Shown here: positions 17,178-25,507 of the stretch, piece by piece
Layout: each line of letters begins with the position of its first letter
Position numbering within the stretch: the stretch's first letter is position 1
From: Acidobacteriota bacterium
GTDB lineage: Bacteria; Acidobacteriota; Terriglobia; Bryobacterales; Bryobacteraceae
NCBI GenBank assembly: GCA_018268715.1
Contig: JAFDVZ010000007.1
Location: 186,001 to 250,000 of the forward strand
Reading direction: 5' to 3'
DNA: 64,000 bases
Translations under genes and position numbers: made by a program
The notes under the pieces: model-generated
Seen by the model: only the letters and a program-made list of their open reading frames with translations
Told to the model about the DNA's origin: nothing
Databases searched by the model: none

Positions 17178-17944
17178 TGCGTAACGTGCGGCTGGTGAGT
17201 GAGCGACACCGACAGGTGCTCCATCGCGGCCCGGTACAACGCCCGGATGCGGAGGCTTTCGCGCAAAAACGACGGATCGGCGAGCACTTCCCCCGCCCAG
17301 GGATATAGAGGATCCGTATCGAATCCGGCCCCTAGCATGAACATGAGCACGACGAAAACCGTCAGGGTTCCGCCGCCGGTGAAGCCGAGGGCGGCGATGC
17401 GTTCGCGAGCCATCCGGATCAGCGCGCGCGTCGGCTCCGGCCCCTGGAAATCTCGCTTCTGCGGATAGAGTTTGCCCAGCAGGTCGAACAGTTCGTCGTC
17501 GGAAAGCGGATCGGCCGTCGCCACCGGCGGTTCATGATCGCGGATGCGGATCATGGCTCGGACCAGGTAGCGGTTATCCTCGCCGGAGGTTTCGCCCAGA
17601 TAATCGAGCGCGGAGCGGAAGGCGCGCTGGATGCGGTGAAAGGGCGGGTCGACGGAGAGGTCGCGCACCTGCTCGCCCGCCCAGGGGATCTGCGGATCGT
17701 CCTCGAAAGACGCGCCCAGCATGAACATCAGATTGATGTAGAGCCCGATCTCCCGATTGTCGCGATAGCCGAGCGGAGTGGCCCTGGCGATGCCCGCTTG
17801 GACAACACGCGTTACCTGCGCACGCCCAAGCGCTTCGCATTCCTGCGGGAAAAACTCGTAAAAGTGGCTGACGAGCGTCGCCTCAAAGCCGCGCCGGGCA
17901 ATGCTCCCCAGTGCGCGTAGCTGTTCTCTTCGGATGGTTAACAT
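17174..17944 (-). CDS. Tandemly duplicated helical protein, first gene of the protease module
   Basis: A 256-residue soluble, mainly helical protein. It contains two copies of one unit: 'LMFMLGA' at 72-78 and again at 200-206, each followed by a 'D-P-x-x-PWAGE' motif (83-91 and 211-219). Single-copy versions ('MLTIRREQL'-like starts and 'LMFMLG-x-x-F-D-x-DP') are common beside PAAR/LysM genes in type VI islands, where they may serve as adaptors or chaperones; that role is not established. The ATG at 17944 is preferred over TTG at 17947. A promoter-like sequence lies at 17989-18017 and the stop overlaps the next start. Confidence 0.7.
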   Translation of the reverse strand: MLTIRREQLRALGSIARRGFEATLVSHFYEFFPQECEALGRAQVTRVVQAGIARATPLGYRDNREIGLYINLMFMLGASFEDDPQIPWAGEQVRDLSVDPPFHRIQRAFRSALDYLGETSGEDNRYLVRAMIRIRDHEPPVATADPLSDDELFDLLGKLYPQKRDFQGPEPTRALIRMARERIAALGFTGGGTLTVFVVLMFMLGAGFDTDPLYPWAGEVLADPSFLRESLRIRALYRAAMEHLSVSLTHQPHVTQ

Positions 17945-17988
17945 CAAACCAAGCCCGCGCGCGCCGGAGGGACAGCGCCGCTACCCTG

Positions 17989-18017
17989 AAGATACGCAAA
18001 CCGGCGCCACAATGCAA
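17989..18017 (-). promoter_or_regulatory. Putative promoter of the protease module
   Basis: On the minus strand TTGCAT (18017-18012), a 17-base spacer and TATCTT (17994-17989) stand 45 bases upstream of the ATG at 17944, between the GH3 stop and the module. Each box matches consensus at 4 of 6 positions, so the support is moderate. It would give the module a transcript independent of the GH3 gene. Confidence 0.4.
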
Positions 18018-18024
18018 ACGCCGC

Positions 18025-20247
18025 CTACTCGGTCAGCTCGAAGCCGCCCTTCAGCCGTATGTCCCGCGACGAAGCCCCCACCAGCACCTCAAACGCGCCC
18101 GGCTCGGCCACCCAGGCCTTCTTCTCCGGACTCCAGAACGACAGCGCCGAAGCATCCAGGCGGAACGACAGCGTCTTCGATTCGCCGGCCTTCAGCGCCA
18201 CGCGCCGGAAGCCCTTCAGCTCCTTGGCCGGCCGGTCGATGCTCGCCTTTACGTCATGAACGTATAATTCGACCACCTCCGCCGCCTCGCGCGAGCCGCT
18301 GTTTTTCACATCCAGCGAGACATCCACCGTCTCACCCGCCTTGATCTTCGACTGCGCAACCTTCAGCCCCGAATAATCGAACTTCGCATACGAAAGCCCG
18401 TAGCCGAAGGGAAACTGCGGCGTCACGTTGTGCGTGTCGAAGTGGCGATAGCCGACATAGACGCCTTCCTTGTATTCGGTGCGCAGATCCTTGCCGGGAT
18501 AACTCGCCATGGCCGCGACATCGGCTAACTCCTTCGGCCAACTCATCGGCAACTTACCCGAAGGACTCGCGTCGCCGAATAGCACATCCGCCAGCGCATG
18601 GCCGCCCTCCTGGCCAGGGAACCACAGGTCGACGACGGCGGGCGTCCGCCCGATCCATCGGCCCACCTGCACCGGAGCCCCCGCGACAATCACCACCACC
18701 GTATTGCGATTGGCCGCCGTCACCGCCTGAATCAGCGCATCCTGGCCCGCCGGCAGATCCATCGACTTCCGATCGAACCCCTCCGATTCGAGCGAGTTCG
18801 AATACCCGACCATCACCACCGCCGCGTCCGCCTTCGAAGCCGCCGCCACCGCCTCCTGCCGCAACTTCGCCTGCTCGGCGGGAGCGTCCTTGGCCGGATC
18901 CGCCCCCTCCATCGACACGCCCAGCGCATAGTCCACTTCGACCCCGCTCCCGGCGCGCTGGCGGATGCCGTCCAGCGGCGCCACCGGGTCGGTTGGCCGC
19001 ACGCGCGAACTGCCGCCGCCGCCCGTAATGGCCACCGCCGCCGCCGGACCAATCACCGCGATCCTGTGAATCTTCGCCGCGTCGAAGGGCAGCACGCCGC
19101 GATCGTTCTTCAGCAGCACGATGCTCTGCAACGAAGCCTCGCGCGCCGCCGCCCGATGTTCCGGCGTCATCACGGCCGGACCGCCGGCGGTCTTCGGCGA
19201 ATCGAACAGCCCGGCCTGAAACATCACCCGCAGAATGCGGCTCACGCTGTCGTCGATCTCGGCCTGCTGGATGGCGCCCGCCTTCAACTCGGCCAGCACC
19301 TTCTCCTGCGTCAACCTGGCGCCGTCGTTGCCGTCCTTCTGCGTCGCCGGCAGAGCCAGCCACCGCCGAGCCGCCTCGCCCCCCGGCATCTCCAAATCCA
19401 TGCCGGCCCTCACCGTGGGGGCCGTGCTATACGTGCTGCCCCAATCCGAAATGACGAAGCCCTGAAAGCCCCAGTCCTTCTTCAGGACGTCCTTGAGCAG
19501 GAACGGACTCTCCGCGCAGTACAGGCCGTTCACCTTGTTGTAGGCGTTCATCACGGCCCACACCTTCGCTTCCTTCACGGCGGCCTCGAACGCCGGCAGA
19601 TAGATCTCGCGCAGCGCCCGCTCGCTGATCGTCTCATCGATGCGATGCCGCTCGAACTCCTGATTATTCGCGGCGTAGTGCTTCACCGAAGGGATCACCT
19701 TCTCCGCCTGCATCCCGTTGATGTAGGCGACTCCCAGCCGCGCCGCCAGGTAGGGATCCTCGCCGTAGCCCTCGAAGTTCCGCCCCCAGATTGGCACGCG
19801 CTGGATGTTGACCGTGGGACCAAGCACCATATCCCGCCCCAGCGCCTTCGCCTCCTGCGCCACCGCGCGCCCCTGCTTCTCCGCGATCTCCGGATTCCAC
19901 GTCGCGCCCACCGCCGTCCCCGAAGGAAACACCGTGGTCACGATAGCGGCCGGCCCCTTCTGAGCGTTCGTAATTGCGGAGGATCCGGCCCACGACCGCA
20001 CGCCCAGCGGACCGTCGGCCATCTTGATCGAAGGAATGCCCAACCGCGGAACCGGCGTGCTTTCCATCCACGAACCGCCGCCCAGCATGGCGGCCTTCTC
20101 CTCCACCGTCATGCGGCCGACAAGGTCTTTGACGCGATCTTCCACCGGCAGGGCGGCGTTCTTATAAGGAGGAACCGGCGCGCTACAGGACGTAACGAGC
20201 AGGGCGATCAGGCCAAGCGAGGGCGCAACACGCGTGTAGTTGATCAT
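18025..20247 (-). CDS. Glycoside hydrolase family 3 beta-glucosidase-type lipoprotein
   Basis: A 740-residue GH3 enzyme with N-terminal barrel, alpha/beta sandwich and C-terminal fibronectin-III-like domain. A lipobox ('LLVTSC', Cys21) predicts a lipoprotein. The nucleophile is Asp268 in 'FVISDWGSTYS'; substrate-binding 'KHYAANNQEFERHRID' (~189-204) is typical of BglX-like beta-glucosidases. It probably removes glucosyl or related residues from plant oligosaccharides in the periplasm. It follows the esterase on the same strand by 34 bases, suggesting co-transcription, although a TATAAT box in the gap could drive it alone. Confidence 0.92.
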   Translation of the reverse strand: MINYTRVAPSLGLIALLVTSCSAPVPPYKNAALPVEDRVKDLVGRMTVEEKAAMLGGGSWMESTPVPRLGIPSIKMADGPLGVRSWAGSSAITNAQKGPAAIVTTVFPSGTAVGATWNPEIAEKQGRAVAQEAKALGRDMVLGPTVNIQRVPIWGRNFEGYGEDPYLAARLGVAYINGMQAEKVIPSVKHYAANNQEFERHRIDETISERALREIYLPAFEAAVKEAKVWAVMNAYNKVNGLYCAESPFLLKDVLKKDWGFQGFVISDWGSTYSTAPTVRAGMDLEMPGGEAARRWLALPATQKDGNDGARLTQEKVLAELKAGAIQQAEIDDSVSRILRVMFQAGLFDSPKTAGGPAVMTPEHRAAAREASLQSIVLLKNDRGVLPFDAAKIHRIAVIGPAAAVAITGGGGSSRVRPTDPVAPLDGIRQRAGSGVEVDYALGVSMEGADPAKDAPAEQAKLRQEAVAAASKADAAVVMVGYSNSLESEGFDRKSMDLPAGQDALIQAVTAANRNTVVVIVAGAPVQVGRWIGRTPAVVDLWFPGQEGGHALADVLFGDASPSGKLPMSWPKELADVAAMASYPGKDLRTEYKEGVYVGYRHFDTHNVTPQFPFGYGLSYAKFDYSGLKVAQSKIKAGETVDVSLDVKNSGSREAAEVVELYVHDVKASIDRPAKELKGFRRVALKAGESKTLSFRLDASALSFWSPEKKAWVAEPGAFEVLVGASSRDIRLKGGFELTE

Positions 20248-20265
20248 GTTCTAGGGACCGATGGA

Positions 20266-20271
20266 ATTATA
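20266..20271 (-). promoter_or_regulatory. -10-like TATAAT upstream of the GH3 gene
   Basis: A perfect TATAAT lies 18 bases before the GH3 ATG, in the gap after the esterase gene. No good -35 is seen at 16-18 bases, and the implied leader would be very short, so this is only a candidate secondary promoter. Confidence 0.3.
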
Positions 20272-20281
20272 TCGGGCCTGA

Positions 20282-21292
20282 TTATGGTTTGGGCTTCAGG
20301 TTCGCATCCAGGAAGTCGACCACCGTCTTCCAGGTCGGCGTGAACGGCGTCGGATTCGCAATCGCGCAACCCGCCGAGGTCGTGGACCGGATCGTGGCCG
20401 CCTGCCGCAGCTTGTCGTCCGTTAGAAAGCCGTTCCAGTTGCCATGCGGCGCCGTGGGCAGACTGATGAAGATGGCGTCCTTGCAGGCCTTGTTCAGCGC
20501 CATGTACAACCGCTCGCCCTGGTTATGCGGCACCAGTTGATCCGAATCGCCATGCAGAATCATGATGGGCGGATCAGCCTGCGTCACATAGTTGGCCGGA
20601 TCCGCCGCGCGGACCTTCTCGGGACAAGTCGGCAGCGCGCACCCCAACAGGCGCGATTCAGGCGACCCTTCCCCGTCATGGCACGAATTGCCGCCCGCGC
20701 CTCCCGCGCCGCACTTGCGCAACGCCCAGGCGTCCATGACGGCGAAATCCGTCGGCGGGTAGAACGCCACGGCCGCCTGCACTTTGCTCGAAACGCCGGT
20801 GACGCCCACCGCGCCTTCCAACTCCGGCGCGTCGCCCGTCAGCGCGGCCATGGCGGTGGTCCAGCCGCCCGAACTGTCGCCCATGACGCCGATATGATCC
20901 GCATCGAGCGAGTACTTCGATGCATTCGCGCGCAACCATCGGATGGCCGCCTTGATGTCGTGCACCTGGCCGGGGAACTTCGCCTGAAAGCTCGACCGTA
21001 TGGAGACGCCCGCCACGGCGTACCCTTCCGGATTCAGCCGCGCCGCCAGGATGCCGGCCAGATTCCTTCCGTTGTCCGCCATCCAGGCGGAGCCGCCGGT
21101 CCAGATCACCACCGGCGCGGGCCGCGGACCCGGCGGCGGGAGATAAAGGTCCAGCTTGTGGCCATTGCTCGAAGGCGGATCGGCGGCGGCGTAGTCGATG
21201 CCGGCATGGGTCGGCGTCGAGCGGGGAACGTTCGGCTGGGCGAAGGCGGCAAGCGCCAGCGCGAACCAGATAAAGGCGGTAGTAAGTCGCAT
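20282..21292 (-). CDS. Exported alpha/beta-hydrolase (BD-FAE/acetyl-esterase type)
   Basis: A ~336-residue secreted esterase. The signal peptide is 'MRLTTAFIWFALALAAFAQ'. The nucleophile elbow is 'GVMGDSSGG' (Ser140), the Asp lies in 'HGDSDQLVP' and the His in 'APHGNWN', completing a catalytic triad; the oxyanion region is 'IWTGGSAW' in place of HGGG. Relatives deacetylate xylan or cleave feruloyl esters. The ATG at 21292 is chosen because it yields a compact signal peptide; an upstream ATG at 21307 would overlap the glycosyltransferase stop. Neighbouring GH3 supports a role in polysaccharide breakdown. Confidence 0.87.
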   Translation of the reverse strand: MRLTTAFIWFALALAAFAQPNVPRSTPTHAGIDYAAADPPSSNGHKLDLYLPPPGPRPAPVVIWTGGSAWMADNGRNLAGILAARLNPEGYAVAGVSIRSSFQAKFPGQVHDIKAAIRWLRANASKYSLDADHIGVMGDSSGGWTTAMAALTGDAPELEGAVGVTGVSSKVQAAVAFYPPTDFAVMDAWALRKCGAGGAGGNSCHDGEGSPESRLLGCALPTCPEKVRAADPANYVTQADPPIMILHGDSDQLVPHNQGERLYMALNKACKDAIFISLPTAPHGNWNGFLTDDKLRQAATIRSTTSAGCAIANPTPFTPTWKTVVDFLDANLKPKP

Positions 21293-21300
21293 GGTGGCTA

Positions 21301-22452
21301 CTAACATCCTACTAACTCCGCATACACCTGAATCAGCGAGTTACTCGCCCGCTCCCAGGTGAAGTTAGCTTCAACATGGGCACGCCCCTCGTCGGCCAGC
21401 CGCCGCCATAACTCGGCGTCCGCGCGAAGCCGCCCGACCGCCCCCGCGATCTGATCCACCGAACCCGGCTTCACCGTCAACAGATGCCGGCCGTGCTCGC
21501 CGAGCTCCCGCACCACCGGCAGATCGCTCGCGATCACCGGGACTCCGGCGGCCATGCCCTCCAGCACCTTCAACGGGCAGCACCCCTGCCGCACGTTGCG
21601 GTCGTTGACCGCCAGCGGCGCAAGCACGGCGAACGATTCCGCCAACAGCCGCCCCAGTTCGGCCCGATCGACCGCCGGCAGGATCTCCACCCGCCCGGCC
21701 GCCCCGAGCTTCGCCGCCAACGCAACCAGCGCCTCCCGCTGCCGCGCATTGCCCGACCCCACCACCGTCAGCCGCACGCCATCGCCCAGCATGGCCGCGG
21801 CGCGGATGGCCACATCCACGCCCTGCCATGGACTCAAGGTGCCGAAGTACACGAGGCGCGGCGGATCGACGGGCGCGGCCGCACCCGCCGGCAGCCACAC
21901 GCCATTCGGAATCACGCGGACCCGCTCGGCCGCCGCGCCGCGCGCATGCTCCAGAAAGCGGGCGGTGACCCCGCTCGGCGTGACGATGCGATCGGCCGCC
22001 GCCAGGCACGCGCGCTCCTGCGCCATCAGCTTCGCCATCAGTTCCCGATCGTCGGCGGCCCGAGGGTAGCGGTGCTTCAGCTCGATCGAAGGCAGCCCGT
22101 TCACCTCAAACACCAGCTTCGGCCGCGGCTGAAGCCGCAGCATCGGAAAGCCCTCGAAGATCGAGCGAAACTGCACGGCGTCGTAGGCGCCCTCGCGAAG
22201 CGGGCGTTCGAGAAACCGCCGGAAGCACAACACGCGGTCGATCAGGCTCGCGCCGGCCGCCGGCAGTTCGACGTGAAACACCCCCGGCCAGCGTTCGACC
22301 GCGGACGCCGGAGCGACGGCCGAACCCGCCACGGTGAACAGGTCCACCCGCCCATACCGGGCAGCGAGCGCCCGCGAAAAGGCCTCGATATGCGTCGACG
22401 CGCCCTTGGGCGCCGGAACCGTGTCGAAGGAAACGTAACCGATACGCGGCAT
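21301..22452 (-). CDS. GT4-family glycosyltransferase
   Basis: A ~383-residue GT-B glycosyltransferase beginning 'MPRIGYVSFDTVPAPKGAS' at the ATG at 22452. The N-terminal Rossmann domain carries the acceptor-site loop 'PKGASTH'. The C-terminal donor domain has 'LVYFGTLSPWQGVD', 'VGSGNARQREAL' and the E-x7-E region 'CCPLKVLEGMAAGVPVIASD' that binds the nucleotide sugar. There is no signal peptide, so it acts at the cytoplasmic side. The acceptor is unknown. It is divergent from the next gene with only 28 bases between starts and is first in the possible GT-esterase-GH3 transcript. Confidence 0.87.
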   Translation of the reverse strand: MPRIGYVSFDTVPAPKGASTHIEAFSRALAARYGRVDLFTVAGSAVAPASAVERWPGVFHVELPAAGASLIDRVLCFRRFLERPLREGAYDAVQFRSIFEGFPMLRLQPRPKLVFEVNGLPSIELKHRYPRAADDRELMAKLMAQERACLAAADRIVTPSGVTARFLEHARGAAAERVRVIPNGVWLPAGAAAPVDPPRLVYFGTLSPWQGVDVAIRAAAMLGDGVRLTVVGSGNARQREALVALAAKLGAAGRVEILPAVDRAELGRLLAESFAVLAPLAVNDRNVRQGCCPLKVLEGMAAGVPVIASDLPVVRELGEHGRHLLTVKPGSVDQIAGAVGRLRADAELWRRLADEGRAHVEANFTWERASNSLIQVYAELVGC

Positions 22453-22480
22453 GCGGGCCTTTGCTAAGATACCCGACGAC

Positions 22481-23338
22481 ATGTCCATCGACGCGTCGCA
22501 ACTCAAGACCTCGGGCGTGTATGCGTCACAGACCCCGCTGGGCACGCTGTTGAGCGACCTGGCGGAGATCGAACAGATCTGCCGGAAATGGAGAGGATAT
22601 CGCAAAACGGTGGGTTGGACCGGCGCCCTGCTGCTCTTAGCCGGTCTCGCGTTCCTGATCGTGCTGAACGATTTCCCCGCCCTCGTCGTGGCGGGGATCG
22701 CCTGCCTGGTGGCCGCGGTCGTCTGCATCATCGCGGCGTTCCGTTTCGCCCGCAACCCGCTGCGTCACACGGACCGTTGCGCCACCGCCCGCGCCATCGC
22801 CGAGACCCTGCGCGACGACACGCACCCGAAGTCGCCCGTCACGGTGCGGATGTCGCTCGGCGACCAGGCCCGCACGCTGCTAAAGCAGCAGGAATGGTCC
22901 GCGCGGCGCAAGGGACAGCAGAAGTTCTTCGCCGACGAGTGGCTGACCATCGAGAACGCGTTCCTGGACGGCTCCGTGATGACGGAGAGCGTGACGGACC
23001 TGGTGCGCCAACGCTCCTACGTGAACGCGCGCGGCAAATCGAAGTCGAAGACGCGCACTCACCACGTGGTGGCGATGCGCTTCAAGTATCCCGAGGACCT
23101 CTACGGCGACCCCGGCCGGCTGCCCGAAGGCGCGCGCCAGTTGGTCAAAACACCCTCCACAGCCGCCGTGCGCGGCGTCGAAATCCGCCCCGGCCAGCTC
23201 AAGCTGAAAGCGACCGTCTCATCGTCCAAGGACCTGATCGCCACTTCGAAAATGCTGCAACTCGGCGTCTATCGCATCCTGAACCTGTCCCGGAAGATCG
23301 CCGCGCACAGCCGCGCCGCCGAAGGAGGGTCCCGATGA
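22481..23338 (+). CDS. Two-TM membrane protein of unknown function
   Basis: A 285-residue unrecognised protein. Residues ~1-40 are cytoplasmic and helical, two adjacent transmembrane segments lie at ~44-64 and ~67-89 ('WTGALLLLAGLAFLIVL', 'ALVVAGIACLVAAVVCII'), and the rest (~195 residues) is a basic soluble domain with 'DEWLTIENAFLDGSVMTESVTDLVRQRSY'. The ATG at 22481 is preferred to one ten codons upstream because the latter overlaps the divergent glycosyltransferase start. The stop overlaps the next gene's ATG in ATGA. No function is assigned. Confidence 0.75.
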   Translation: MSIDASQLKTSGVYASQTPLGTLLSDLAEIEQICRKWRGYRKTVGWTGALLLLAGLAFLIVLNDFPALVVAGIACLVAAVVCIIAAFRFARNPLRHTDRCATARAIAETLRDDTHPKSPVTVRMSLGDQARTLLKQQEWSARRKGQQKFFADEWLTIENAFLDGSVMTESVTDLVRQRSYVNARGKSKSKTRTHHVVAMRFKYPEDLYGDPGRLPEGARQLVKTPSTAAVRGVEIRPGQLKLKATVSSSKDLIATSKMLQLGVYRILNLSRKIAAHSRAAEGGSR

Positions 23339-23616
23339 TCCCCCCGGGCTGGAAGTGCACGCGGCGCATCGGATTCCTGTTCCCGCACCCCTGCGACCGT
23401 ATCTCGCCGATCGATTGCCCGCACTGCGACAACGGCCGCATCGACGACCCCTACGCCCGCCGGCTCGACCGCGGCGAGTACAACGACTACGAGGACTACG
23501 ACGATTCCCTGTTCGTGGGCGCGGTCGGCCGTAGCGCGATGGATTTCACCGAAGCCGACGGCGAAAACCTGGTGCGCCCGGAAGAGGATTTCGAAGACGA
23601 CCTGACCGAAAGCTGA
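23335..23616 (+). CDS. Small acidic CxxC protein
   Basis: A 93-residue protein not recognised. It has Cys residues near the start (Cys8 and Cys20) and a 'CPHC' knuckle (~28-31), suggesting a small metal site, followed by a strongly acidic Asp/Glu/Tyr-rich tail ('YNDYEDYDDS'). GGAGGG lies seven bases upstream of the ATG at 23335, which overlaps the preceding stop as ATGA, so the start is well supported. It is probably made in step with the membrane protein before it. Confidence 0.72.
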   Translation: MIPPGWKCTRRIGFLFPHPCDRISPIDCPHCDNGRIDDPYARRLDRGEYNDYEDYDDSLFVGAVGRSAMDFTEADGENLVRPEEDFEDDLTES

Positions 23617-23626
23617 CCTGTCGCCC

Positions 23627-24514
23627 ATGTGGTTGATCTACGCGCTCGGCGGCGGATGGGGCCACCTGACAAGAGCCGCGGCGCTCGCCCGGGCGGCGGT
23701 GGGCGTCCAGGTCCGCATCATTACAAATTCGCCCCACGCGACGGCCGTCGGCGCTCAACTCCCCGAAGCGTCGCTGCGAATCATCAATCCGGCCGCATCG
23801 AAGCAGGAAGCGCGCGCCATCGTCGAAGAGGAACTCTCCGCCGCCCCGTCGCGATTCATCGTCGATGCGTTCGCGCGCGGCCTGGGCGGAGAACTCGCGG
23901 AGCTGTTGCCGCCAGTGGCCGCCCCCAAAGTGCTGATCCATCGCGACGTGAACCCGCGATACGCCGCCCGCATCCGCGACTTCGCCCAAGCCCACTACAC
24001 GCTGATCCTCGCGCCAGGCGAAGGCGAAGCATTCCCGAGCGCCGTCCGCACGGCCCCCTGGCTCGTCCGATCGCACGCCGAACTCCCCGTCAGCTCGCGA
24101 CAAGGCGTATTCGTATGCGCCTCAGGCAGGCCGGACGAAGCCGCCTGGTATCGCGAAGCCGCCGCCCAGGTGCGCCGCGCCGGCGTCCCCGTGCGCGAAT
24201 CGAGCGGCGAATGGCCCGCCATCCAGCACATCGCGGAATCGGCGGCCGTCATCGGCGGAGGCGGCTACAACACGGTATACGAATGCCAGGCCCTCGGCGC
24301 GCCGCTCATCGCCCGCCCCTGGCCCCGCCAGTACGACCGTCAGGCCCTCCGCATCGCCCGCGCCGGCGCAACGCCCGTCGACACCCCCCAACAGGCCGCC
24401 GCCGCGGCGCTCGAAGCCCTCGCCCGAGGCCCCGCCCAGCCGCCCCGCCCATTCCCCAACGGCGCCCAGGAAGCCGCCGCCCTCATCGCCCGCGCGAATG
24501 TGCGCAAATCGTAG
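23627..24514 (+). CDS. MurG/UGT-like glycosyltransferase-fold protein
   Basis: A 295-residue GT-B fold protein. It starts with 'LGGGWGHLTRAAALARA', the glycine-rich N-terminus of MurG-like (GT28/GT1) enzymes, and the donor site is 'AVIGGGGYNTVYECQALGAP' (~212-231). It is short for the family, with a reduced acceptor domain. It lies 10 bases after the CxxC gene in the same cluster. The donor and acceptor are unknown. Confidence 0.72.
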   Translation: MWLIYALGGGWGHLTRAAALARAAVGVQVRIITNSPHATAVGAQLPEASLRIINPAASKQEARAIVEEELSAAPSRFIVDAFARGLGGELAELLPPVAAPKVLIHRDVNPRYAARIRDFAQAHYTLILAPGEGEAFPSAVRTAPWLVRSHAELPVSSRQGVFVCASGRPDEAAWYREAAAQVRRAGVPVRESSGEWPAIQHIAESAAVIGGGGYNTVYECQALGAPLIARPWPRQYDRQALRIARAGATPVDTPQQAAAAALEALARGPAQPPRPFPNGAQEAAALIARANVRKS

Positions 24515-24517
24515 TAG

Positions 24518-24778
24518 ATGTCTGTTTACAACGAACGCCGCGATGAACTCGAACGCTTCGAATTCCAGATGGGCCTCGAACGGGGGCGCCTGGCCGTCAC
24601 CCTCGACATGCTCACCGACGCGCTGGTGTTGGTAGGCCAGCACGGCGTCTATTGCCAGAGCGCCCGCCAGCCCGGCAAACCCGCCATGGACATCCAGACC
24701 ATCGCCCGCCTGCTCGAGGACTCGAAAGAGCTCATCCACGACGTCATGGACGAACTCCGCAAGGCCCGCAAAATATAA
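24518..24778 (+). CDS. Small helical protein of unknown function
   Basis: An 86-residue unrecognised protein, predicted all helical, with charged ends ('RRDELERFEFQMGLERGRL', 'ELIHDVMDELRKARKI') and a hydrophobic middle. The ATG is three bases after the preceding stop. It is the last gene of the 22481-24778 cluster. Confidence 0.6.
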   Translation: MSVYNERRDELERFEFQMGLERGRLAVTLDMLTDALVLVGQHGVYCQSARQPGKPAMDIQTIARLLEDSKELIHDVMDELRKARKI

Positions 24779-24816
24779 CCTAGGGGCTTAAGGTACTGTA
24801 TATAGTTCCGCGCGCC

Positions 24817-25503
24817 GTGCGCCGATACATGGGTGTGCGCAGCATCCTGTTACTCACCCTGTTGCCTCTGATGCCCGCCGCCGAGCCGCCCGGAAACCTA
24901 ACCTGGCCGGACGTAGCGGCAGCCATGGCGCGCTCCACCCAACAGCAGCGCGACTCGATCTCGGTGATGTCGCAAAGCCTCGGCCTCCAGCGGCAATCGG
25001 TCCGAACGCAACTGCGCGAAGCGGTGGACCAGACGGCCAACCCGGCCGACCTGTTCACCATCCCTTGGCCCAAGGCGGCCATCCCGGTCACTCCCGTAAC
25101 CGCCGACTGCGACCCCCTCCCGGACCCGGTCGTGGATTCGCTGGTCGAAGAACACGCGCGCCGCGAATCACTCTCGCCGAACCTGCTGCGCGAGGTGATG
25201 CGCCGCGAATCCGGCTTCCGCAACTGCGCCGTATCGCGAGCCGGCGCCATGGGCCTGATGCAGCTCATGCCCGCCACGGCCCGCCAGTTCGGCGTGCGCA
25301 ACGTCTTTGACCCCAAACAGAACGTCGCCGCCGGAGCACGCTTTCTCAAAGCCCTGGTCGACCGCTACGAAGGCGACATCGCCCTGGCCCTCAGCGCCTA
25401 CAACGCCGGCCCCACGCGCGTCGACGAAGCGGGCGGCGTGCCCGCCATCCCCGAAACGCAGGACTACATCTCGGCCATCATGAACGCTATGTCGGCCCAC
25501 TAA
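24817..25503 (+). CDS. Exported SLT-type lytic transglycosylase
   Basis: A 228-residue exported enzyme that cleaves the glycan strand of peptidoglycan to 1,6-anhydro-muropeptides. After the signal peptide (~1-22) comes an ~80-residue helical region, then the goose-lysozyme-like SLT domain: catalytic Glu131 in 'VMRRESGFRNC', 'GAMGLMQLMPATA' and 'LALSAYNAGPTRVDEAGGVP', all intact. The start could be GTG at 24817 or ATG at 24829; both give a signal peptide and neither has a clear Shine-Dalgarno. An AT-rich stretch at 24794-24806 may hold the promoter. Confidence 0.9.
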   Translation: MRRYMGVRSILLLTLLPLMPAAEPPGNLTWPDVAAAMARSTQQQRDSISVMSQSLGLQRQSVRTQLREAVDQTANPADLFTIPWPKAAIPVTPVTADCDPLPDPVVDSLVEEHARRESLSPNLLREVMRRESGFRNCAVSRAGAMGLMQLMPATARQFGVRNVFDPKQNVAAGARFLKALVDRYEGDIALALSAYNAGPTRVDEAGGVPAIPETQDYISAIMNAMSAH

Positions 25504-25507
25504 ACGC

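Noticed and set aside
12202..17944. Reading the protease module as a prophage tail remnant
   Set aside because: No tail, baseplate, lysis or integrase gene is present and composition does not differ from the neighbours.
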